From the NCBI GenBank assembly GCA_019637445.1, contig JAHBVS010000002.1, forward strand, positions 310,001 to 374,000: a DNA stretch of 64,000 nucleotides, in the 5' to 3' direction. The notes beneath the pieces were generated by a model. It ran no database searches. It saw only the letters and a program-made list of their open reading frames with translations, and was not told the DNA's origin. The position numbers were made by a program, and so were the translations under genes. Source of the DNA: Gemmatimonadaceae bacterium. Lineage in GTDB: Bacteria; Gemmatimonadota; Gemmatimonadetes; Gemmatimonadales; Gemmatimonadaceae. Shown here one piece after another: positions 57,651-64,000 of this stretch. Position 1 is the stretch's first letter. Every line of letters starts with the position of its first letter.

Positions 57651-60278
57651 CTAACCCGCCCGCAGTGCCCGCATTGGACTCACCCGCGTGGCCCGGGATG
57701 CAGGGATCCACGAGGCCAGCACCGCCACCAATAGGATGGCTGCGGCGACCGCAGCGACGGTGAGCGGGTCGCGCGGGGCGACGCCGAACGCGAAACGGCT
57801 CAGCACCCGCGAGGCGGCGAGGAAGGCGACAATGCCGATCGCTGCGCCGACGGCGGCGAGGCGCAGGCCTTCGGCCAAGAGCATCCGTCGAACGCGCGCG
57901 GGCAGCGCGCCGAGTGCAAGGCGGACACCGATCTCGTGCTGGCGGGCGCCGACGACCTGCATCAGCTGGCCGAAGAGGCCGAGCATCGTGAGCACGACGG
58001 CGACCACGGCGAAGGTGGCCAACAACATCAGTGAGAAGCGGCGCGGCAGTGAGGCGGCGCGCTGCAGTGATTCCAGCGTGACGGACTCGTTGCTTGGTAC
58101 GGGGCCGAGTTCCTGCTCCATCGCCTCGGAGACTGCGGCGAGCGCCGCGCCGCCGCGCGTGGCGCCGCGCGCGATCACGAACACGCTGGCCGTCGGCGAC
58201 TGCGCGTGTGGCACATACACGGCCGGTCTGCCCGCTGTCTCCATCGAGGTATAGCGCAGGTCGGGCACCACGCCGACAACTCGTCGCGCTGCCGCATTGG
58301 CCGGGCTGTTGCCGATCAACAGCGTCTGGCCGACTGGGTCCAAGTCGCCGAAGTAGCGGCGGGCCGCCGCCGCCGAGATCACGGCGACCGGTTCGCCGCT
58401 CAAGCCGTCGAACTCATTGAACACGCGGCCCTGCAGCGCCGGCACGCGCAGCGCATCGAAGAATCCCGGGCTCGCGACGACGGCGTACAGCTGCTGTCCG
58501 TCGTCGAATCCGGGGCGCTGCACGAAGGCTTCGGTGGAGCCGATCTCAGCCGCCAAGGGCAGCGACGAGGCCACGCCAGCCGCCGCGATGCCGGGCGTCT
58601 GCTTCAGGCGCGACTCCATCGCCCGGCCGGCGGCCTCACGCTCGGCGTCGCTGCGGCGCAGATGCCAGAAGTGTTGCTCCACGCCGACCACGCCGCTCGC
58701 ATCGTAGCCCTGCTCGGTGGCCATCAACTGCGACCAGGAGCGCAGCAGCAGGCCGCCCGAGCAGAGCAGCGTCACCGAGATGGCGATCTGCGCAGCGGTG
58801 AGCACGGTGCGCAGCCGCCGCCCGCCGCGCGAGGAGGCGTCGGAGCCGCCGCGTAATGCGTCGTGCAGGTCGCGGGCCGCGAAACGAATTGGTGTGATTC
58901 CCAGTACCAGTGTCACCGCGACGGTGACGCCGATGCCAAGCCAGACTGAACGCGCGTCCACGCCGAGCTCGGCAAGGCGTGGCACGGAGGATGGCACCCA
59001 GCCGCGCAGCAGCTGCAGGCCGACGGCGCCAAGTGCGAGTCCCAGCGCGCCAGCCGCGGCGCCCAGCAGCGCCGACTCGGCGAGCAGCTGCCGCGTGATG
59101 CGCGTGAGGCCGGCGCCGACGGCGGCGCGCACCGCGAGTTCGCGCGCGCGGCCCATCGTGTCGGAGAGTAGGAGCCCCGACGCGTTGGCCACGGCCAGCG
59201 TCAGCAGCAAGAGTGCGCCGACACCCAGCAGCAGGAGCGCGGGCCGCACGCCGCCAAGCACGGACGCGTCGAGGCGTTCAACGATGAGTGTCCGTGTGCC
59301 GGCACTCGGTGGCGCGAGCGCGTCGCTGCGTTGTGCCAGTGTCGTGAGCTCGGCGACGCCGGTCTCGTATGCGACGCCCTCCTTGAGCCGCCCGAACGCG
59401 GACCAGAAGTCCGCGACACGGTTTTCCCGGGCGTTGCCCACGGGGATGATGGGCACGAAGAAGTCGCGGCCGTCGAGCAACGGAAAGTCCTGCGGCAGCA
59501 CCCCGACGATGGTCATCGGTGTGCCATTGAAGCGCTGGCTGCCGCCGATGGACTCGGGTCGGCCACCGAGGTGCCGCTGGAAGAAGTCGAACGACACCAC
59601 GATGCTGGGATCGCTGCCGGCGACGAAGTCGCGGGCCTCGAGCAGTCGCCCGCGATGCGGCTGTGTGCGCAGCGCGTCGAAGTACGACCGGGTCACGCGC
59701 CAGGTGCCGATGTTGAGCAGCTCGCCGTCGCGTTCGATCTCGAGGCTGTAGGGCTGCGCCGCGGCGATGGCTGCGAAGCTGCGACTGCCCTCGGCGAGAT
59801 CGAGCGCCGTGCCCACTGCGAGGCCGTTGCGCAGCTCGGCGTTCCGCGGATCGCCGCGCCAGAGCGTGACCAGACGGTCCGGCGCCTCGAGCGGCAGCGG
59901 CCGCAGCAGGATGCGATCCACCGCGCCACCGAAAGCCACGAAGGTGCCGATTCCGAGTGCCAGCGCGGCAACGGCGGCCGTGGCGAGCACCGGATGCCGC
60001 CGCATCCGCCGGCCGGCGAAGCGCAGGTCCATCACGAAGTCGTGCAGGGCGCCGAGTGCGCGGCGTTTGCGGCGGTCGGCCTGGGCGTACCCGAGCAGGT
60101 CGGTCTCGAGTGCCTCGCGATCGCCCATCCGCGCGGCCACCCGCTCCGCGACTTCATCCTGCGGCACGCCGGCGCGTTCGAGGTCTTCCTGCGCGAAGGC
60201 TTGGTGCGCGTCGAGTTCCTCGCGGATCTCCTTGCGCAGCTCGTCGTCGGACGGGAAGGGGAGTTGGAAGTCCGACAT
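57651..60278 (-). CDS. ADOP-type ABC transporter permease (MacB/FtsX fold, duplicated)
   Basis: An 875-residue inner-membrane protein of the acidobacterial duplicated orphan permease type. A cytosolic helical N-terminal domain (about 1-85; ELRKEIREELDAHQAF, VAARMGDREALE) is followed by two MacB-like halves, each with a large periplasmic domain and FtsX helices: GRRMRRHPVLATAAVAALALGIG, FSSAFGRLKEGV-like region, LAVRAAVGAGLTRITRQLL, and in the second half LRTVLTAAQIAISVTLL and IGVRLALGALPARVRRML, ending SPMRALRAG. It lacks an ATPase in cis, hence orphan. The PadR gene lies directly upstream, the usual pairing. Substrates are unknown; export or efflux is likely. Confidence 0.92.
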   Translation of the reverse strand: MSDFQLPFPSDDELRKEIREELDAHQAFAQEDLERAGVPQDEVAERVAARMGDREALETDLLGYAQADRRKRRALGALHDFVMDLRFAGRRMRRHPVLATAAVAALALGIGTFVAFGGAVDRILLRPLPLEAPDRLVTLWRGDPRNAELRNGLAVGTALDLAEGSRSFAAIAAAQPYSLEIERDGELLNIGTWRVTRSYFDALRTQPHRGRLLEARDFVAGSDPSIVVSFDFFQRHLGGRPESIGGSQRFNGTPMTIVGVLPQDFPLLDGRDFFVPIIPVGNARENRVADFWSAFGRLKEGVAYETGVAELTTLAQRSDALAPPSAGTRTLIVERLDASVLGGVRPALLLLGVGALLLLTLAVANASGLLLSDTMGRARELAVRAAVGAGLTRITRQLLAESALLGAAAGALGLALGAVGLQLLRGWVPSSVPRLAELGVDARSVWLGIGVTVAVTLVLGITPIRFAARDLHDALRGGSDASSRGGRRLRTVLTAAQIAISVTLLCSGGLLLRSWSQLMATEQGYDASGVVGVEQHFWHLRRSDAEREAAGRAMESRLKQTPGIAAAGVASSLPLAAEIGSTEAFVQRPGFDDGQQLYAVVASPGFFDALRVPALQGRVFNEFDGLSGEPVAVISAAAARRYFGDLDPVGQTLLIGNSPANAAARRVVGVVPDLRYTSMETAGRPAVYVPHAQSPTASVFVIARGATRGGAALAAVSEAMEQELGPVPSNESVTLESLQRAASLPRRFSLMLLATFAVVAVVLTMLGLFGQLMQVVGARQHEIGVRLALGALPARVRRMLLAEGLRLAAVGAAIGIVAFLAASRVLSRFAFGVAPRDPLTVAAVAAAILLVAVLASWIPASRATRVSPMRALRAG

Positions 60279-60281
60279 CGC

Positions 60282-60614
60282 TCAGGGGGTCTCGAGCATC
60301 AGGGAGACGGCGGCCGCATAGCGACGCCAGGATGCGACCTCGGCGGCGAGCCGCGAGCGGCCAACGCTGGTGAGCTTGTAGTAGCGGGCGCGGCGGCCGT
60401 TGTCTGACACGCCCCACTCGGCGGAGAGCGCGCCGGCGCGGACGAGGCGATGCAGGGCCTGGTAGAGCGCGCCGTCCTCGATCCTGAGGTCGCCGGCGGT
60501 GCGCTCTTCGATGCGCTTGCCGATGCCGTAGCCGTGTTCCTTCTGCCAGGAGACGGCTTTGAGGATGAGGAGGTCGAGTGTTCCTGGAACGACGGTCAGT
60601 GCGGGCTTGGGCAT
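60282..60614 (-). CDS. PadR-family transcriptional regulator
   Basis: A 110-residue winged-helix protein of the short PadR type: LTVVPGTLDLLILKAVSWQKEHGYGIGKRIEE, LRIEDGALYQALHRLVRAGALSAEWGVSDNGRRARYYKLT, SRLAAEVASWRRYAAAVSLML. It is followed 3 bp later by the ADOP permease, a very frequent pair in Acidobacteria and Gemmatimonadota, so it is its likely regulator. An AGGGG ribosome site precedes the ATG, and two direct CTCAGGG copies (about 60620-60643) upstream may be its operator. Confidence 0.92.
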   Translation of the reverse strand: MPKPALTVVPGTLDLLILKAVSWQKEHGYGIGKRIEERTAGDLRIEDGALYQALHRLVRAGALSAEWGVSDNGRRARYYKLTSVGRSRLAAEVASWRRYAAAVSLMLETP

Positions 60615-60719
60615 CGGGTCCCCTGAGTGGCTTTCCCTGAGTTAGTGAGGGGAAGGATGCGGGATGCGGAAGGACTTGTCAAATGCTCGGGATTGCTTGC
60701 GCAGATGGGGCTGAGCGGG

Positions 60720-60815
60720 GGATGCGGGTTGAACTGCAGTTGTAAGTCGTGAGTCGTGAGGAGGAGTGCTCCTCCCTCACCACTTACCACTCATGACTCA
60801 CAACTTCCCGTATCC
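60720..60815. repeat. heptad-repeat hairpin, copy 3 of the ACTYAYN family
   Basis: Between PadR and mnmA. Outermost GGATGCGGG (60720-60728) pairs with CCCGTATCC (60807-60815), eight of nine with a G-T. Inside, the left arm has three NRTRAGT units (TGTAAGT, CGTGAGT, CGTGAGG) and the right arm four complementary units (ACTTACC, ACTCATG, ACTCACA preceded by CCTCACC), so one arm has an extra unit. A GAGGAG/CTCCTC stem caps it. AACTGCAGTT (60732-60741) is shared with copy 2. The remaining 60615-60719 has no gene. Confidence 0.88.
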
Positions 60816-60824
60816 GACTGACGC

Positions 60825-61937
60825 TCAGGCCGCCTGGATCGGCAGCAGCCGCTTCCCGGCCGCGATGATCCCGCCGCCGATCACCGCATCCCCGTCGTAG
60901 AGCACGACGCTCTGGCCGGGGGAGATGGCGTACACGGGCTCCTCGAGCGCCACCTCGAACCCGGTCGAGTCCGCGCGGAGCACGGTGCCCGGCACCAGCG
61001 CGGCCCGATGCCGGATGCGGACACCGACAGAAGCGCCAACCTCGGGCGGGCCATCCTGCAACCAGTTCGCCTGCTCGCCAATCACTCCGCGGCCGAGCAG
61101 GTGCTCGCGCGGCCCGATCACCACCGCGCGGTCGGCTGGTCGCAGCGCCACCACGAACATCGGCTCGCTCGCGCCACCCGGCAGCCGCCGCCGCTGGCCA
61201 ATCGTGTAGCGCGCGAACCCATCGTGCTGCCCGACGACCGTGCCATCTACCGTGACAATCGGCCCGGTGCTCAGCGCGGGCGCGTCAACAGGCAGCTCCC
61301 GCTCCAACACCTTCACGTAGTCGCCATCGGGCACGAAGCAGATCTCGTGACTCTCCGGCTTCTCGGCCGTGAGCAGTCCCAACTCGCGGGCCACGGCTCG
61401 CGTCTCCGGCTTCGTCATCGCGCCGACGGGGAGGATCATCCGCGAGAGCACCTCGCGCTCGATGCCCCAGAGGAAATACGTCTGGTCCTTGTTGTCATCC
61501 ACGCCGCGCAGCAGGCGGCCGTCGGCCACGCGCGCGTAGTGTCCGGTGGCGATGAACGGCGCGTCGATGGCGTCGGCCTTGGCCAGCAGGTCGCGGAACT
61601 TGGTGAAGGTGTTGCAGCGCACGCAGGGAATGGGCGTACGGCCCGCCGCATACTCCGCGACGAAGTCGGCGACGACATCCTGCCCAAAGGCGTCCTGCAG
61701 GTTCAGCACGTAGTGTGGGATACCCAGCGACTCGCAGACGCGGCGCGCGTCGTTCACGGAGTCGAGCGAGCAGCAGGGGCGGTCGGGCAGGTCGCCGCCG
61801 TCCTTGAACAGCTTCATCGTCACGCCCACCACGTCGTAGCCCTCGCGCACGAGCAGGGCAGCGGCGACTGACGAGTCGACGCCGCCGCTCATCGCGGCGA
61901 GTACACGGGGCTTGGTGGCGGGGCTGCTGGCGGGCAT
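60825..61937 (-). CDS. mnmA: tRNA-specific 2-thiouridylase MnmA
   Basis: A 370-residue enzyme that thiolates U34 of Lys, Glu and Gln tRNAs. The PP-loop AMSGGVDSSVAAALL is at residues 15-29. The catalytic Cys are in PIPCVRCNTFTKF and SHEICFVPDGDY. ATGHYARV, KDQTYFLWG and the C-terminal beta-barrel (TIGQRRRLPGG, SPGQSVVLYDGDAVIGGGII) are present. A TATATT box 8 nt before the ATG suggests a near-leaderless message. No iscS is adjacent. Confidence 0.96.
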   Translation of the reverse strand: MPASSPATKPRVLAAMSGGVDSSVAAALLVREGYDVVGVTMKLFKDGGDLPDRPCCSLDSVNDARRVCESLGIPHYVLNLQDAFGQDVVADFVAEYAAGRTPIPCVRCNTFTKFRDLLAKADAIDAPFIATGHYARVADGRLLRGVDDNKDQTYFLWGIEREVLSRMILPVGAMTKPETRAVARELGLLTAEKPESHEICFVPDGDYVKVLERELPVDAPALSTGPIVTVDGTVVGQHDGFARYTIGQRRRLPGGASEPMFVVALRPADRAVVIGPREHLLGRGVIGEQANWLQDGPPEVGASVGVRIRHRAALVPGTVLRADSTGFEVALEEPVYAISPGQSVVLYDGDAVIGGGIIAAGKRLLPIQAA

Positions 61938-61944
61938 CCAGAGA

Positions 61945-61950
61945 AATATA
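61945..61950 (-). promoter_or_regulatory. putative -10 box of mnmA
   Basis: TATATT on the minus strand, ending 7 nt before the ATG (61937). The start would be at about 61938. The gap to the neighbouring outer-membrane protein gene is only 31 bp, so both transcription units are tightly packed. Confidence 0.5.
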
Positions 61951-61968
61951 GAAGGCGCCCGGCGGCCC

Positions 61969-62574
61969 CTAGTACACGGTGAACGCCAGCCCGAACTGGA
62001 TCGCGTTCGGCAGCACCACGATCGGGCTGTTGAAGCTGTTCACCCAGGTCGTTCCGCCAAAGGTCCAGTGATAGTTGGCGTAGGCTGTGAGCGAGTTCTC
62101 CCGCACCGGGAAGTCGTAGCCGATGCCGCTCTGGAACAGAAAGGCGTCGGTCTGCACGATGACCGCGTCATCCTCGGCGATGGCGCGGATGGCGCCGACG
62201 CCGCTCTTGAAGAAGAAGCGCGAGGTGGCGCTGGGATAGCCGATGAGGACGAGGCTCAGCGCCGCCGTGCGCCGATAGATGGGCGGCTCGTTGCCGAGCC
62301 AGCCGCTGAACTCACCGGCAATCACGAGACGGTCGCTGACCGAGCCGCCGAGCTGCAGGTTGCCCGAGAACCCAGTGATGCGGTTCTCGAAGAAGTCGTT
62401 GGTGCAGCCATCGCAGGAGGCGGAGACGGAGGCCGCGCCGCTGCCGACGGAGAAGAAGAAGCCATCGCGCAACGGGCCGTCGCCCGATTGTGCCGTCACG
62501 AGCGACGGTGTAGCGAGCATTGAGAGCGCAAGCAAACACTGCACTCGGCGGAGACGTGGGCGCGAAGCGCGCAT
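61969..62574 (-). CDS. outer-membrane beta-barrel-like protein, unknown
   Basis: A 201-residue protein. ATG 62574 gives a signal peptide (RRVQCLLALSMLATPSLVTAQ). The mature part is glycine-rich amphipathic beta strands (FFFSVGSGAASVSASCDGC, FSGNLQLGGSVSDRLVIAGEFSGWLG, LFQSGIGYDFPV) ending QFGLAFTVY with an aromatic terminus, as in 8-strand barrels of the OmpA/OmpW-like size. Two Cys (SCDGC) could form a small disulfide loop. Function unknown. The gap 62575-62713 holds no gene. Confidence 0.72.
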   Translation of the reverse strand: MRASRPRLRRVQCLLALSMLATPSLVTAQSGDGPLRDGFFFSVGSGAASVSASCDGCTNDFFENRITGFSGNLQLGGSVSDRLVIAGEFSGWLGNEPPIYRRTAALSLVLIGYPSATSRFFFKSGVGAIRAIAEDDAVIVQTDAFLFQSGIGYDFPVRENSLTAYANYHWTFGGTTWVNSFNSPIVVLPNAIQFGLAFTVY

Positions 62575-62713
62575 AGGTCCGTCCGGATTGTGGCGATTGG
62601 GCCGCGCGCCGCCGGATGCGCCGCGAGCTTCCGCAGCGAGAATGGGGCGCGGGGCAGCTTCTCGCAAGCTCGCGCCGCCGTGCCCTGCGACGCGAGCCAT
62701 CGCTACGCTGCGG

Positions 62714-64000
62714 CTAGCCCTCGCGCAGCGCCTCGAGCGGATTCACCAGCGCCGCCCGCCGCGCCGGGATCCACGCGGCCACCGCACTCACGGTCGCGAG
62801 GATCATCAGCGCACCCGCCAGTGTCGTCGGGTCGTTGGGCTCCAGCCCGAACAAGAGCGTGGAGATGAAGCGCGAGAGCCACCAACTCGCCGCGCCACCG
62901 ATGATCATCCCCGAGACGACCAGCGCGCCCGTGCGCGAGAGCAGCTGTCGCACCAGTCGCGCGGGGTTCGCACCCAGCGCCAGGCGAATGCCGATTTCCG
63001 CGCGGCGCCGCACCACCGAGTACGCGGTGATGCCGTAAAGGCCGATGGCGGCGAGCAGCAGGGCCAGTCCGCCGAAGAAGCCCGAGAGCATCGCGACCAG
63101 TCGCTCCTGCGCCAGCGCGGCATCCACATACTCCTCGAGCGGACGATACGACAGGCTGACATTCGGGTTCACGCCGGTGATGGCTGCGGTCAGCGCCTGC
63201 CGCAGGGCGATGCCATCGTCGGTGGCGGCACGAACGGTGAGCAGCACGCTGCTTCCCGGATCATCTTCCTGTGCGAAGGCACGGTACATCACGGGGCCGA
63301 TCGGCTCGCGTGGGCTGCGATACACGGCGTCCTCGACCACGCCGACAATCTCGAACGACAGCGTGGGCCGGCTCGGGTACTCCTCGCTGCGCACGACCTG
63401 GCCGAGGGGATCCATCCCCTCGAAGTACTTCTTGACGAAGGACTCGTTCACCACGACGGCCAACGGCGTGCCCACCCGGTCGCGCGCGTCGAAATCCCGG
63501 CCGCGCAGCAAGCGCGTGCCGTAGGTGGCGAACCAGCCCGGCGTCACGAAGTTGAGGTCGACGATGCGCTCCTCCTCGGGGAGGTTGGGCAGGTGCGCGA
63601 ATACGAATCCATCGTTCCAGGTGCTGCCGCTCACGGGCGTGATCACGGAGAGCCCGGCCTGCGTGACGCCTGGAATGGACTGCACACGACGCAGCACCTC
63701 GTCATAGAGCTGGTGCCGCTGCTCGCTGGCGACGCCGGCGCGTGTCGTGCCGATGTTGGCCACCAGGGCGCGCTGCGGCTCGAAGCCAAGCTCCACGTCG
63801 GCGAGGGCGACGAAGGAGCGCACGAAGAGCCCGGCGCCGATGATCAGCAGCAGCGACAACGAGACCTGCGCCACCACCAGCGAGTTGGCCACCACCTTCT
63901 GGCGGCCCGAGGTCGAACCGCGGCCCTGTTCCTTGAGGGCGTCCATTGGCGGGGCGTTGGCCGCCAGCACAGCCGGACCCACGCCGAAGAGCAACGTCGT
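62714..64000 (-). CDS. ADOP/MacB-like ABC permease, C-terminal part (cut by right edge)
   Basis: The open frame runs through the right edge, so only the last 429 codons are present. It begins in the linker between the two halves (LLFGVGPAVLAANAPPMDALKEQGRG), then the second FtsX unit: SLVVAQVSLSLLLIIGAGLFVRS, a MacB periplasmic domain (FVTPGWFATYGTRLLRGRDF, VVVNESFVKKYF), and three C-terminal helices with VVRRRAEIGIRLALGANPARLVRQLL and PARRAALVNPLEALREG. It is a second member of the same family as the permease at 57.7-60.3 kb but clearly divergent in sequence. Its N-terminus and any PadR partner lie beyond the window. Confidence 0.9.
   Translation of the reverse strand, partial: TTLLFGVGPAVLAANAPPMDALKEQGRGSTSGRQKVVANSLVVAQVSLSLLLIIGAGLFVRSFVALADVELGFEPQRALVANIGTTRAGVASEQRHQLYDEVLRRVQSIPGVTQAGLSVITPVSGSTWNDGFVFAHLPNLPEEERIVDLNFVTPGWFATYGTRLLRGRDFDARDRVGTPLAVVVNESFVKKYFEGMDPLGQVVRSEEYPSRPTLSFEIVGVVEDAVYRSPREPIGPVMYRAFAQEDDPGSSVLLTVRAATDDGIALRQALTAAITGVNPNVSLSYRPLEEYVDAALAQERLVAMLSGFFGGLALLLAAIGLYGITAYSVVRRRAEIGIRLALGANPARLVRQLLSRTGALVVSGMIIGGAASWWLSRFISTLLFGLEPNDPTTLAGALMILATVSAVAAWIPARRAALVNPLEALREG

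Overview
The window is high-GC, densely packed bacterial chromosome with no tRNA, rRNA, prophage, insertion sequence or CRISPR array. The gene set points to a Gram-negative with an outer membrane (Omp85 protein plus TamB, many lipoproteins, beta-barrels). Duplicated ADOP-type ABC permeases paired with PadR, MglA/Roadblock polarity proteins, BIG2/LVIVD secreted proteins and GTG-rich starts fit Gemmatimonadota best. That assignment is an inference from gene content; no marker gene was placed on a tree.

Layout. 1-5.5 kb: TamA/TamB-like outer-membrane assembly pair (TamB cut by the left edge) diverging from a small lipoprotein. 5.5-11.8 kb: hrpB, then lspA, a Tat-exported DsrE-like protein, a methyltransferase, a TrpF-like protein and an ArsR-methyltransferase fusion next to ahcY (11.9-13.4 kb). 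13.5-20.1 kb: secreted propeller proteins, an M19 dipeptidase, a CarH-like B12 regulator and a DUF2911 protein. 20.3-31.6 kb: a putative exopolysaccharide locus with a periplasmic TPR/glycosidase, a TPR/beta-barrel porin, a GT2 synthase, a HEAT-repeat membrane protein and three phosphorelay proteins. 31.6-37.8 kb: central carbon genes (tal, pyk, a PhnP-like hydrolase, pgi, class II aldolase). 37.9-41.5 kb: coiled-coil lipoprotein, YtxH, YihY/BrkB, threonine aldolase. 41.5-48 kb: SRP RNA, dnaX, ebfC, recR, Roadblock/MglA pair, pgsA, cinA. 48.2-54.1 kb: Uma2, grpE-dnaJ, a membrane-anchored DtxR-FeoA regulator and feoB. 54.1-64 kb, nearly all on the minus strand: a baeRF-like protein, a lipoprotein, an ArsR-SRPBCC-DUF5655 operon, ADOP permease with PadR, mnmA, an outer-membrane protein and a second ADOP permease cut by the right edge.

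The most unusual structure is intergenic. Five sites carry nested hairpins whose arms are built from degenerate 7- or 8-nt tandem units differing mainly by transitions (11831-11889, 13448-13555, 41653-41846, 57527-57617, 60720-60815). Three belong to one sequence family (unit ACTYAYN) and two are built on other units with the same architecture. No described element that I know of explains them.

Regulation visible in the DNA: perfect inverted repeats over the start codons of two ArsR-type genes, a TTAG/CTAA dyad just downstream of the -10 of the DtxR-feoB operon, and several -10 boxes only 5-12 nt from a start codon, which predicts frequent leaderless or near-leaderless transcripts. Coordinates were counted by eye and may be off by a base.
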